A DNA stretch of 64,000 bases, taken from NCBI GenBank assembly GCA_963763575.1, contig CAVXPD010000004.1, positions 930,001-994,000 of the forward strand, given 5' to 3'. The notes under the pieces are model-generated. The model did no database searches and was not told the origin of the DNA. It saw only the letters and a list, made by a program, of their open reading frames with translations. Of this stretch, positions 50,371-59,503 are shown piece after piece (positions within the stretch are counted from its first letter, which is position 1; the number at the start of each line of letters is the position of its first letter). Source of the stretch: Bog-473 sp963763575. GTDB lineage: Bacteria; Actinomycetota; Acidimicrobiia; Acidimicrobiales; RAAP-2. Made by a program: the position numbers and the translations under genes.

Positions 50371-50928
50371 ATGGCCGAGCTCATCTACATCGCGAACACG
50401 TCACTCGACGGTTACTGCGAGGATCGAGACGGAGGCATCGATTTTGGTGCCCCAGACGAGGAGTACTTCGGTTTCATCAATGACCTTCAGCGCCCGGTCG
50501 GAACCTGTCTCTACGGACGCCGCATGTACGAAGCGATGCTCTACTGGGAGACCGCACCCGTCTCTGACCAGCCGTCGTGGGTGGTGGACTTCACCAACAT
50601 CTGGCGCGGGGCCGACAAGATCGTGTTCTCGAAGACCCTGACATCGGCGTCAAGCGCACGGACCACCCTTGAGCGGGAGTTCAACGTCGAGGCGATTCGG
50701 CAGATGAAGGCTGACGCGACCCACGACCTCACGATTGGCGGAGCTGATCTCGCGGCCCAAGCGTTTGGGGCGGGCTTGGTGGACGAATGTCACTTGTTCT
50801 TCTGGCCACTGGCGCTGGGAGGCGGCAAACCCGCCCTTCCCAGGCACGGACTTTTCGGTCTTCAACTGCTCAATGAGCGACGCTCCCGCAGCGGAGTCGT
50901 CCACCTTCACTACCGCATCACCCAGTGA
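50371..50928 (+). CDS. RibD C-terminal/dihydrofolate reductase-like family protein
   Basis: This 185-aa reductase-like protein has AELIYIANTSLDGYCEDRDGGIDFG, LYGRRMYEAMLYWE, DKIVFSKTL, and LTIGGADLAAQAFGAGLVDECHLFF (NADPH-binding region). It belongs to the DHFR-like RibD_C family common in actinobacteria and is of unknown reaction. ATG 50371 follows GGAGGCG. A paralog at 53099 shares all these motifs. Confidence 0.87.
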   Translation: MAELIYIANTSLDGYCEDRDGGIDFGAPDEEYFGFINDLQRPVGTCLYGRRMYEAMLYWETAPVSDQPSWVVDFTNIWRGADKIVFSKTLTSASSARTTLEREFNVEAIRQMKADATHDLTIGGADLAAQAFGAGLVDECHLFFWPLALGGGKPALPRHGLFGLQLLNERRSRSGVVHLHYRITQ

Positions 50929-51547
50929 GGACCTCCCCCCGGGAGCCCCGCAACGGGCTGATTCTGAGGGGTCTCAATGTCACGAGCTGCGTGAGACGGG
51001 TCGTGGCAAGGTTTGTGCTCGGTGCAAAAGTTGCCGTTCAGGCTTCTGACCATGGAGCTTCGTGGGAAGCCATGCGAGCTTGGGTCCGTTGATGGCTCGA
51101 TGCCAGCAGAGTGGGACTTTGTCAGCGCCGCGGGACACAAACTTCTGCGGGGGTGACGGGGAACTCTGTCTGGCAGACACGTGATCCGGTCGCGAGACTG
51201 AGCCATGGCGAAGACGTCGTCTTCACTGTCGATTCGCGGTACATGTCGCTTCGGTGATGTCGTGCGTAGATTTGCGCTCGAATGCGGTACTCGCACGATT
51301 GCGCTGGCGGTCACGAGCTTCGTGGAGACCCCTATCGACGGTTGAGATACTGGTTGAGCCCGAAGTCTCTTTAACCGGCTCCGTCCTCGCAATCGTCATG
51401 TTGGCCTCTATGGATTACTTGCCCAAGATCTTTAGTAAGGGAAGATCCGGGCCCAATGTCACGGTAGGTCTTTGGACGATCGCATACCCGGCGAACTGGT
51501 ACAGGTAGGCAGGAGAGGGATTATCGGACGGCTGGCATAATCGGAAA
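50929..51547. other. Intergenic gap without recognisable gene
   Basis: This 619-bp stretch of lower GC has short open frames on both strands, but none has a recognisable family motif or a good ribosome site. It may be decayed sequence. Confidence 0.5.
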
Positions 51548-52147
51548 GTGCCTCATGATCGCGATGTTCAGGCGTTTCAGAATCGGGCCGACACCTATGA
51601 AGATGGGTGGCGTGGCTGGATGCATCACGACATTGCGGCCCGCACAGCTGATCTCGCGCTCACCTCCAGCAACCCTCCACGGCGCGTGCTCGACGTCGGC
51701 TGCGGAACCGGACTCCTCTTACGCCTCCTCGCCGCCCGGTTACCGGAAGTGGAAAGGCTGCTCGGAATTGATCCCGCAGCTGGGATGATCGCCGCCGCGA
51801 AATCGAAGGCGAACGACCCCCGACTTCGTTTTTTCGAAGAAGTTGCGGAGAAGCTGCCATATCCCGACGAGTCGTTCGACTTGGTGGTCAGTTCTACGTC
51901 CTTCGACCACTGGGAGAACCAAGGTGCAGGACTCCGCGAGTGTGCTCGGGTCCTCGCATCGAACGGTCACTTGGTCCTCACAGATCTGTTCTCTCCGTTG
52001 CTAGTTCCCACCCTGCTTGTCGGTCGCCGGGACCGGGCACGGACAAAGCATCGCGCCGAGGCCCTCTTGAAGACCGCCGGGTTTCGCACCATGGCATGGC
52101 ACCGCCTCTACAGCCTGATCATCGGCACGGTCGTGGCGTCGAAGTGA
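51548..52147 (+). CDS. SAM-dependent methyltransferase
   Basis: This 199-aa class I methyltransferase has motif I RRVLDVGCGTGLLLRLLAAR, LLGIDPAAGM, and EKLPYPDESFDLVVSS, the typical SAM-binding order of the ubiE/COQ5-like fold. A GTG start at 51548 is used with no clear ribosome site. It has no linked biosynthetic genes. The substrate is unknown. Confidence 0.87.
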   Translation: MPHDRDVQAFQNRADTYEDGWRGWMHHDIAARTADLALTSSNPPRRVLDVGCGTGLLLRLLAARLPEVERLLGIDPAAGMIAAAKSKANDPRLRFFEEVAEKLPYPDESFDLVVSSTSFDHWENQGAGLRECARVLASNGHLVLTDLFSPLLVPTLLVGRRDRARTKHRAEALLKTAGFRTMAWHRLYSLIIGTVVASK

Positions 52148-52280
52148 CGGTGCGGGCCTAGCCGTATGAGTGCCGAAGTGAGTTCACCCTTCTGGCGTAC
52201 GGAGACACCCTCAGCACGATTGGCGGACCTCCATTTGCCCGCTTGTTGAGAACCACAATCCACTTGGCTACAACGTGAGC

Positions 52281-53034
52281 ATGGAACTTGAACGCTGGCC
52301 CAACGAAGCTGAGATGATCGCCGAACTCTATGGAGGCGCCGCGTCAAACCGTACGCACCTCAGCCAGGGTTCGACCGGCAGATACGCTCTCTTCGTGCCT
52401 CCGCTGGCGGTCGATACCTCGCCGAGCACATCCACACGCGAAGTACGCCGAGGTGCCCGGAACTGACGTCCTCTACTGGGTGGGCCACAGCGGAGCGATG
52501 CTCGAGGAGATCGAGGAGTTCATCACTGGCGTCCGGGGCGGGTTGGGTGCGGAGCGGGTTCTTGCCGCCGTGATGTTCGCAGACATTGTGGGCTCCACTG
52601 ACCGCGCCGCACAGCTGGGAGACGAACGTTGGCGAGACCTGCTCGACGGTCACAACCAGAGCGTACGCAAGCAGATTGAACGTTTCGGGGGCCGGGAGGT
52701 GAAGACCGTCGGTGATGGCTTCGTGGCCACCCTCGATAGCCCGGGGCGCGCAATAGAGTGCGCTGTCGCCATCCGATGACGCCTTGATGGCATTCGACCT
52801 CGAAGTCCGGGCCGGCGTCCACACCGGGGAGATCGAGCTCAGAGGCGATGATGTCGCCGGGATGGCCGTCCACATCGGCGCCCGGTCTCAGCCCAAGCCG
52901 GCTCCGGCGAGATCTTGGTGTCATCCACGACAAAGGAAAATGTTGTCGGGTCGAGCATAGAGTTCGCTGACCGTGGCGAGCACGAACTCAAGGGTGTTCC
53001 GGGAACATGGCATCTCTTCGCCGTCACCGGCTGA
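52281..53034 (+). pseudogene. Decayed alpha/beta hydrolase-adenylate cyclase fusion gene
   Basis: Fragments in several frames reconstruct the hydrolase end and class III cyclase domain. They include GRYLAEHI, YAEVPGTDVLYWVG, VMFADIVGSTDRAAQLGDE, FGGREVKTVGDGFVATLDS and IELRGDDVAGMAVHIGAR. The series ends with GSGEILVSSTTKENVVGSS and HELKGVPGTWHLFAVTG, stopping at 53034. Frame changes are needed near 52440, 52775 and 52890. The N-terminal hydrolase is largely missing. It is not expected to make an active cyclase. Confidence 0.85.
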
Positions 53035-53098
53035 ACGTCACGCGCAGAGTGCCGGTACCGGTTCTGGGTATGGCCGAGTGCCGGGATGAGGGCGGTCT

Positions 53099-53659
53099 TC
53101 ACGTCGTCACGCGGTAGTGGAGATGGACCACTCCATTGCCGAATCGGCCTTCGTCCAGCAATGCAAGCCGCGTGCGGGCTTTGCTCGGCAAAGCGTGTTT
53201 CCCGCCTCCCACGATGATCGGATTAAGGAGCAGGTGGCACTCGTCGACTAACCCGGCACGAAACGCACGAGCTGCGAGCTCGGCGCCGCCGATTGACAGG
53301 TCGCTGCGCGCCGACGCCTTCATCTCGCGGATCTGGTCCGGCTCGAAGGCCCGTTCGATCCTGGTCCTTGCGCTCACGACCGTCTCCAAGGTCCGGGAGA
53401 ACACGACCTTGTCGGTCGCCCGCCAGATCGCTGCGAAGTCCACCACGACCGGCTGTCGGTCGCCGAGGTACTCCTCGGTCTCCCACACGGCCAACGTCTC
53501 GTACATCCGGCGGCCGTACAGGGAGGTCCCGATCGGACGCTCGAGGTCGTTGACGAAGGCGTACACCTCTTCGTCCGGGGCCGCCCAATCGAAGTTGCCC
53601 TCCTCATCCTCCACGTAGCCGTCGAGGGAGCAGATCGCCGTGTAGATCAGTTTGCCCAT
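53099..53659 (-). CDS. RibD C-terminal/dihydrofolate reductase-like family protein
   Basis: This 186-aa paralog of the protein at 50371 has GKLIYTAICSLDGYVEDEEGNFDW, LYGRRMYETLAVWE, DKVVFSRTL, and LSIGGAELAARAFRAGLVDECHLLL. ATG 53659 is preferred because it starts at the family-conserved GKLIY. Upstream ATG and GTG codons extend it by up to 15 residues. It is a likely NADPH-dependent reductase of unknown substrate. Confidence 0.87.
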   Translation of the reverse strand: MGKLIYTAICSLDGYVEDEEGNFDWAAPDEEVYAFVNDLERPIGTSLYGRRMYETLAVWETEEYLGDRQPVVVDFAAIWRATDKVVFSRTLETVVSARTRIERAFEPDQIREMKASARSDLSIGGAELAARAFRAGLVDECHLLLNPIIVGGGKHALPSKARTRLALLDEGRFGNGVVHLHYRVTT

Positions 53660-53797
53660 GGCAGCAGGCATCTCCTCGCTTCGGGGGATCGGTGCAGACC
53701 ACATCCTGGCATCGGCGACGTCCCGAAGATCGATCCTTGACCGGTGGCCAGGGTGTCCCGGACCTCCGGGTATGTGAGACGATGCTTCGAGCCGCCT

Positions 53798-54103
53798 CTA
53801 GCGGGTGGTGGAAGTCATGAACGTCTGTTCCATTGAGGTGAAGAGCTCAGGAAGGTCCGACCGGCGGTGCTCCTGGGCACGCCGTGAGTCGGGGTCGGCG
53901 CGGACCGCTGCATCGATCCGGTCGTAGGACTCGCGGTCGTCGTATTCCCAGACCGCGACGACGCGGCCTTCTTCGGTCTCCCATCGGCCGATCAGACGGG
54001 CACCGTGGCGGAGCTGAACGGGCAGTAGGCATTCGTGAAAGAACTGGTGGAACGCGTGCAAGTTTTCGGGGATGGCCTGGTAGACGCGCATGCGGTACAG
54101 CAC
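53798..54103 (-). CDS. NIPSNAP family protein
   Basis: This 101-aa dimeric alpha-beta barrel/NIPSNAP protein has MLYRMRVYQAIPENLHAFHQFFHE, ARLIGRWETEEGRVVAVWEYDDRESYDRIDAAV. It starts at GTG 54103. NIPSNAP proteins in bacteria are often found beside degradation genes, but their reaction is unknown. It is monocistronic in this gap-rich region. Confidence 0.85.
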   Translation of the reverse strand: MLYRMRVYQAIPENLHAFHQFFHECLLPVQLRHGARLIGRWETEEGRVVAVWEYDDRESYDRIDAAVRADPDSRRAQEHRRSDLPELFTSMEQTFMTSTTR

Positions 54104-54359
54104 AAGCCCCTTTTGTACAGCACGCCGGGGGAACGCACTCGCTGTCCCAGATCATCACCGGGCTGGGGTGCCCTGGTACGGCTGTCAGGGGGCACGCTCC
54201 ACCTGGTTGGATCACTGTCGACGTGGAATGCCTCGAATTGATCCCGAACATAAAATGTTCGACCGATAAATGAATTTGCGGGACCCACAACGTCCAGCTG
54301 TATGAGCTGCTGAGGTGCGCTCAATAGTGCAGGAATAGAGCGATCGAGAGGACCGAACG

Positions 54360-54878
54360 ATGTCACAGGAAATCAAGCCGATCGAAGTATCACGCAGAAT
54401 TGAAGCACCGGCGTCCTCCATCTTTGAAGTCCTGGCGAATCCGCAACGTCACATGGATTTCGACGGGTCCGGCATGGTCCGGGGGGCCGTCGTCGACCGA
54501 CCCATCTCTGAAGTGGGCGACACCTTCACCATGAAGATGCATCGGCTCGGAGACGACTATCTCATGCTCAACTATGTGGTGGAGTTGGAGCCAGATCGGC
54601 GCATCTTCTGGGAACCGGCCCCCGGAGACCCTTCTCGGACTGAGGGTGATGATCCATCCAAAGTCGGCATCCCTGCGGGATACCGCTGGGGTTACATCCT
54701 CATTCCGGACGGTGACGATGCCACTGTCGTCACGGAGGTATTTGACTTTGGCACCGTGACGGAGGAGACCCGCCAATCGCTATTGAGCGATGGCGGGACG
54801 TGGATCAACGGGAGCAATTCGATGCTTGAGTCCATGACGGCCAGCCTGGAGAGGCTCGAGAAGATCACTACGGAGTAG
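54360..54878 (+). CDS. SRPBCC (START/polyketide cyclase-like) family protein
   Basis: This 172-aa helix-grip protein has VSRRIEAPASSIFEVLANPQRHMDFDGSGMVRG, then VVELEPDRRIFWEP and DGDDATVVTEVFDFG, which form the hydrophobic cavity of SRPBCC proteins. ATG 54360 is used. It may bind or transport a hydrophobic ligand. The 256-bp gap before it has no other recognisable gene. Confidence 0.85.
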   Translation: MSQEIKPIEVSRRIEAPASSIFEVLANPQRHMDFDGSGMVRGAVVDRPISEVGDTFTMKMHRLGDDYLMLNYVVELEPDRRIFWEPAPGDPSRTEGDDPSKVGIPAGYRWGYILIPDGDDATVVTEVFDFGTVTEETRQSLLSDGGTWINGSNSMLESMTASLERLEKITTE

Positions 54879-55344
54879 GTCCGCCGCTCCAGCGTGTTGA
54901 TGAATCGCGTTTCGGACGTTCTGGTAGGCAGACCCCTGCCCCAGTACACCGCTATAACGCCGGGTCTGAGTGCACTTCAGCCAGGTTGACGCAAGTCCTC
55001 CGGCTCCTCTCGCCACCATGGCTCCGTCACGAAGATCTCAAACCTGCCCGATGGTTCAGTCGTCATAATCAGCCACCCAACCGTCAGTCCTTCGGACGAG
55101 GTCGTCGGACAATCCCGTGTCGGCCAAATCGGCCGACTGTCCGCCGTCCTCCTAGACGAGAGGACCGGAGCTGCAATCGGGCCACCATTCCAGCCGCAAG
55201 ACCACTCACGAATGGCAGGACGGTGTGCTTCGGAACACCGGCCTGGTGACGCGTTGGGCAGGGCCGAACACAGGAATAAGCCGTTGATTGCCGTGTCTGT
55301 TCGGCTTTGGGAGGCGCAAGACGCCCCGATATCGTCTGACATCG
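54879..55344. other. Intergenic gap without recognisable intact gene
   Basis: This 466-bp stretch lies between the SRPBCC gene and the interrupted dioxygenase. A minus-strand frame ending near 54977 (TTEPSGRFEIFVTEPWWREE) looks protein-like over about 25 residues and may be a decayed gene end. Nothing else is recognisable. Confidence 0.4.
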
Positions 55345-55869
55345 ATGAGGGTGCCGGATCGATGCGTGTCGGAACTGCGAGAGCGGGGCTATCTCGTGTT
55401 CGAAGGTTTCCTCGGGACCCAGGAGCTCGAGGTGGCCCAGAAGGCGCTTTGGCTGCATTACCCCACACCCGAGGAGTATTTCTCTGACCCGACTACCCAC
55501 GCCTTTCTGGCCACGAGCCAGTTCGCGGGCATCATCGGGGGGCCCTGGGGATCCTGGGACCTGAACCGCCTGGCCTTTCATCCCGACCTCCTCGACCTGG
55601 CGGAGCGCATCTTGGGCTCGGACGACCTACGTCTCTACGAAGCCGAGCTGTGGGCCAAGTACGCCGGGGCGGTGGACTACGACCAGAGCCACCACCGCGA
55701 CTTCGGCAACCACACCCTGGTCGTCCCCAAGCAGTCCGACCCCGCCAACCAGATGACGAGCTTGATCCTCCTTATCTGTGATCGGCCCCCGTGTAAAGGG
55801 GGGGCGTTTTGGTTGGTTGCGTTGTCCTGATCGGTGCTGGCTTGTTGGCGGGGCGCGGTCGCCCGGAAG

Positions 55870-55924
55870 CGGTGTCAAAGGTGGAGCGCCCGCAGCGAAG
55901 CGAGGACGTACGACCTTGACACCG
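55870..55924 (-). ncRNA. Candidate bridge/seek RNA structure in the IS110 non-coding end
   Basis: A long stem pairs CGGTGTCAAAGGT (55870-55882) with ACCTTGACACCG (55913-55924), 12 pairs with one bulged A. It encloses a loop of about 30 nt with a possible inner hairpin (GCAGCGAAGCGAGG). It lies in the 445-bp non-coding segment downstream of the transposase stop. By knowledge of IS110/IS1111 elements, guide RNAs come from the longer non-coding end. The guide loops themselves were not assigned. Confidence 0.5.
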
Positions 55925-56218
55925 GTGAGGACGGCCGCATGGTGGTGGCGGCCAGCGGTGATCGGATGGATTAGCTCGGTCTTGTCTCCTGTGGTCGGTG
56001 ATGGGATGGCGTTGGAGTGCGCGCCGGGACGCCCAGCCTTATCTCGGTGCTCGGACTGCCGTCCGGCGACGTGATGATCGATGGGGTGAACCCCGGTGCT
56101 GTTCTGCGGCCGCTCGCTCTTTCAGGGCCGACCAGCGACTGCTGGCGACAGGAGGATTGCGGGAGCTGACCACAGGACATCAGTTGAACCTTGGGCATGA
56201 CGCGCACGGTGGCCACGC

Positions 56219-57244
56219 TCAGGCCGCCTCGGCCCAGGCCGTGTCGCCCAAGGAGCGAAGGTGATGATGGACTCGTCGGGCCAGCTTGCGCGCCACCGAC
56301 AAGGCAGCGCGGTTGGCCCCGGCCCGGGCCTTGACCTCGAGGTAGTAGCCGTGGTCGGGTGACGAGGGGCGGGCCGCACACTGGGCGGCTTCGACCAGGG
56401 CCCAACGCAACGCCGGCGGTCCTTGGCGGGCCAGGTGACCGGGGCCCGACCGCTTGTTGTCCGACGACCACACCGTGATGTCGAGCCCGGTGTGACGGAC
56501 GGCCTTGTCCGACGAAGAGAACCGGCGGCAGTCGCCCATCTCGGCCCAGATGATCGGGGCGGTCAGCGTGCCGATCCCGTAGTGCGACATCAACGCCCGG
56601 GAACCGGTCCGGTGACGGCCCAGGTCGGCCAGTTCGCTTCGCAACGGGTCGATCTGTGTGGAGAGATGGTCGATGACCGAGAGCGCGGTCTCGACGACCC
56701 GATGGCCCGCCGCTGAGAGCGCAGCGTCCTCGAGGGCCTCGCGGCCCGCCTCGGTCAAGAGGTGCTTGATCGGAGGGGCGCCTTGGTGGAACAACTGGGC
56801 GTGGATGCGCTGTTGCCACTGGCGTCGCTCGTCCATCAACCCCACATAAAGTCGGCCCAAGGCCCTGATCTCCAAGACGTGGTCGGGCGCCACCCACGAC
56901 TCGGGTATCCGGTTCTGGCTCAGCAGCTCGCGCAGGTGACGCGCGTCCGCCCGGTCGGTCTTGGCCCGCTTCTTCTTGCCCCGCAACGTGGCGGTGTCCG
57001 CCGGCTCGGCGAGATGCACCTCCACACCGGCCCGGGTCAGCTCTTCGGCCACGAACCTCCAGCCCGTGCACCCCTCCAACGCGAACGCCACATCGGCTCG
57101 GTCGGCCAGCGGTTCGAGCCACTTGCGCAGGTTCGCCCTCGTGGCGGGACAGACCTGGCCCGTGCGGATTTCACCGGTCTCGATGTCCACCTCGTCGAAT
57201 GTGATCTGAGCTCGATGCACGTCAAAACCACCTACGATTCCCAT
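56219..57244 (-). CDS. IS110-family DEDD transposase
   Basis: This 341-aa recombinase has an N-terminal RuvC-like DEDD domain with Asp8 in GGFDVHRAQ, Glu57 in ALEGCTGWRF, and Asp97/Asp100 in KTDRADARHL. The C-terminal Tnp_20 domain has SHYGIGTLTAPIIWAEMGD and SSDNKRSGPGHLARQGPPALR, which carries the conserved serine. ATG 57244 follows GAGGAGG. Recombination in this family is guided by an RNA made from the element's own non-coding end. Confidence 0.95.
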   Translation of the reverse strand: MGIVGGFDVHRAQITFDEVDIETGEIRTGQVCPATRANLRKWLEPLADRADVAFALEGCTGWRFVAEELTRAGVEVHLAEPADTATLRGKKKRAKTDRADARHLRELLSQNRIPESWVAPDHVLEIRALGRLYVGLMDERRQWQQRIHAQLFHQGAPPIKHLLTEAGREALEDAALSAAGHRVVETALSVIDHLSTQIDPLRSELADLGRHRTGSRALMSHYGIGTLTAPIIWAEMGDCRRFSSSDKAVRHTGLDITVWSSDNKRSGPGHLARQGPPALRWALVEAAQCAARPSSPDHGYYLEVKARAGANRAALSVARKLARRVHHHLRSLGDTAWAEAA

Positions 57245-57851
57245 TGGGGCCTCCTCGTGTTCCTGATCTGGCGAGCCCATCAAAGCTCGCCGTGTACCGA
57301 GGGGGCCCCTTCACATGTCATCTTTCGGATGTCGCCGAGGAGGATGGGCCCACAAAGGTGGTCCCGCTGTCCGTTGGAAACAGCGTTCCCTATTGGCCGA
57401 GCTCCCTCGTCGATGGGGGCACTGACTTGGCGAAGACCTACCTTCCAGCCGGGACCTTCGCGGAGGAGGAGGTTTCGGTTACGGGACCGGCGGGGACTCT
57501 GTTCTCCTACCGGCCCGACATACTGCATCGTGGGTCGCGCATGACCGGTGAGCGCTCAGCCCGCTTCACCATGTCCGCTCATTACGACGTTTGGGGTCCA
57601 CGCTGGACCGGAAGAGTCGCTTGGCCCGCCAATGCACTGGGCCCTAACTGGTGCGAGCTGATCGAGCGGGCGACACCCCGGGAGCGCTCGGTCTTTGGGT
57701 TCCCCGCACCCGGCGATCCGTACTGGGACGAGCAGACCCTGGCCGATACCCAGTCGCGCTACCCGCGGGCCGACTTGACGCCGTACCGCTGAGGGCGCTC
57801 GATCAGGGCCGCTCCGGGAATCGCTGGCGCAATCAGATTTCGCCCCGTTTC

Positions 57852-58193
57852 TCAGGGGCCGGGTTCGACCAGCAGCTCCAGATACGCGGCGCCGGTGTCG
57901 GGCACGCGGCCCTGTCCCCAGCACTCCACCGGGAATGACACCATGACCATGGAGTAGACCAGGTGCATCAGGTTCACCGCGTCGTCGGGCATGTCGTCCA
58001 GGGGGAACTTGTCGCAGTACGACATGGCGTCCTCGTAGCGCGCGGTGACGGCGTCGTAGAAGGCCTGCATCTCGTCCATCGGGGTGGCGAGGCGCTGGGC
58101 GAACCGCTCGCGTTCGGTGGCCAGGCACCAGGTCGCGGCGAACGGCTCCAGGTCCGAGAATTCGGCCGGCAACATCGTGGCAGTCATCGGCAT
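57852..58193 (-). CDS. Small protein of unknown function downstream of a Rieske oxygenase
   Basis: This 113-aa acidic protein has FSDLEPFAATWCLATERERFAQRL, ARYEDAMSYCDKFPLDDMPDDAVNL and AAYLELLVEPGP. It has no recognised domain. It begins at ATG 58193, whose TGATG overlap with the Rieske stop shows translational coupling, so it is likely needed with the oxygenase, perhaps as a subunit or assembly partner. The second half has a hydrophobic stretch (HLVYSMVMVSF). No reaction can be assigned. Confidence 0.8.
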   Translation of the reverse strand: MPMTATMLPAEFSDLEPFAATWCLATERERFAQRLATPMDEMQAFYDAVTARYEDAMSYCDKFPLDDMPDDAVNLMHLVYSMVMVSFPVECWGQGRVPDTGAAYLELLVEPGP

Positions 58194-59464
58194 CAGACCC
58201 CCGCCTCCTCGAGCTTCTTGTAGTCGTCCACCCAGTCCGCGACCACCTTGTGCAGGTGCCGGCACAGGATCTCCTGGTCGTTGAGCGGGAACTGCTCGAG
58301 GACCCGCGACTCCAGCATCGTCTGGGTCGCCTCGAGGGTGTTCGCGTCCTGGAGGCCGTACTCCTTGAAGGACACCGCGGCCAGCTCGTGGGCCACACGC
58401 TCACGTGCCGTCTTGGCGGGGACGAAGTACAGCGTGCCCTCGAAGACGTGGGTGTTGTGGCCCGTCGGCCAGTAGTGGTACGTGAGGTACCACTCTTGGC
58501 CCCAGACCAGGATGGTGAAGTTGGGAAAGATCTGCCAGGAGTCAAGGCCCCAAGGATCGCAGCCGGCGGGGTTGATGCCGGCCGCCTTCTGGTCGTAGTC
58601 GAGGTCCGGCTTGTCCCAGGGCCCGAACAAGCCACTGCGCGTGAGGCGCTCCATCGGCTTGAGCATGCTGTCCGCCAGGTTCCAAGGGTGGATCCCGGCC
58701 GTGCTCACGAGTCGATGCGGACCCGAGATCGCGTACGCGGGTGCCTCGAAGCCCGCCTGCTGCGCGGCGACGGACCAATCGGGCGGTGTCTGCTTCGCGT
58801 GCAGAACGGGGGCGTGGTAGAACTCCTGGAACGCGTCCATGTAGAGCTTCCAGTTCGCGTTCACGGTGGCTCGGTAGAACCAGCGCTCGCCGAACTCACC
58901 GAATGGGTAGTTCTCGAGCTTGGTCACGTCCGGTCCGAGGAAGTCACGCAGGCTTTGGTCGGGCTCCTTGGCCAGGTTCACGAAGATGAAGCCGGCCCAC
59001 ACCTCGCAGTGCACAGGCACCAGGCCGTAATCGGCCTTGTCGAGGTCGAAGAACTCCTGCTCCTGCTGCACGAAGGAACAGGCGCCATCGAGGTCGTAGC
59101 GCCAACCGTGGTACTTGCAGACGAACTGGCGGCTGACCCCGCTGGTCTCCTCGTTGGGATAGTCGCTCCACACCAACTTGTTCCCCCGGTGCCGGCACAC
59201 GTTGTAGAAGGCGCGGACCTCGTCGTCCGTGCCGCGCACGATCACCACCGAGGTGCGGGCTACCGCGAGCTCCCTGGTGAAGTAGCTGCCCTTGCGCGGG
59301 AGCTGCTCCAGCCGCCCGACGTTCAGCCAGGCCCGCTTGAAGATGGCCTCGCGCTCGAGCCCGTAGAACTCAGATGAGATGGAGTCCTCATAGGAGATGG
59401 GCCCGGTGCCGAGGTCGTAGTGCTCGGTCCAGCTCCCTTCCGGTGGCTTGGGCCAACGTGCCAT
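58193..59464 (-). CDS. Rieske non-heme iron oxygenase, alpha subunit
   Basis: This 423-aa oxygenase has the Rieske cluster ligands Cys90 and His92 (CRHRG) and Cys116 and His119 (CKYHGW). The catalytic iron site is in NWKLYMDAFQEFYHAPVLH (His217 and His222). It starts at ATG 59464. No beta subunit is encoded nearby, so a homomeric alpha3 enzyme is likely, with electrons from a reductase such as the KshB-like protein at 47255. It would hydroxylate a ring or demethylate a substrate. Confidence 0.93.
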   Translation of the reverse strand: MARWPKPPEGSWTEHYDLGTGPISYEDSISSEFYGLEREAIFKRAWLNVGRLEQLPRKGSYFTRELAVARTSVVIVRGTDDEVRAFYNVCRHRGNKLVWSDYPNEETSGVSRQFVCKYHGWRYDLDGACSFVQQEQEFFDLDKADYGLVPVHCEVWAGFIFVNLAKEPDQSLRDFLGPDVTKLENYPFGEFGERWFYRATVNANWKLYMDAFQEFYHAPVLHAKQTPPDWSVAAQQAGFEAPAYAISGPHRLVSTAGIHPWNLADSMLKPMERLTRSGLFGPWDKPDLDYDQKAAGINPAGCDPWGLDSWQIFPNFTILVWGQEWYLTYHYWPTGHNTHVFEGTLYFVPAKTARERVAHELAAVSFKEYGLQDANTLEATQTMLESRVLEQFPLNDQEILCRHLHKVVADWVDDYKKLEEAGV

Positions 59465-59503
59465 GAGCGGGTCCTCTCGTCGCGGCGGTCGGTGACGGAC
59501 CTG

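Larger units (their letters stand above)
55774..57321 (-). mobile_element. IS110-family insertion sequence
   Basis: This element of about 1.55 kb carries a single DEDD transposase gene on the minus strand. The trinucleotide CTT is present at both junctions (55771-55773 and 57322-57324), so the exact edges are ambiguous by 3 bp. No long terminal inverted repeats are seen, as is usual in the IS110 family. Left and right ends share only G/C-rich runs. The non-coding part is very unequal: 77 bp before the transposase start and 445 bp after its stop. Confidence 0.88.
55345..57792 (+). pseudogene. Phytanoyl-CoA dioxygenase family gene split by an IS110-family insertion
   Basis: The N-terminal part (55345-55773, 143 codons) has LRERGYLVFEGFLGTQELE and iron ligands His117 and Asp119 in SHHRDFGNH, ending ...MTSLILL. 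The C-terminal part (57325-57792) begins SDVAEEDGPTKVVPLS and holds the distal His in DILHRGSRMTGERSARF (2OG-binding Arg). Joining codon 143 to 57325 restores a single in-frame 298-aa gene, so the insertion is clean and recent. As it stands the enzyme is inactivated. Confidence 0.9.

Noticed and set aside
51254..51508. 84-aa open frame in the 50.9-51.5 kb gap
   Set aside because: No ribosome site, no recognisable motif and codon use unlike neighbours.
55320..55350. A seventh GACGTC-core operator upstream of the dioxygenase (TCTGACATCGATG)
   Set aside because: Only a half-site matches. The GACGTC centre and second arm are missing.
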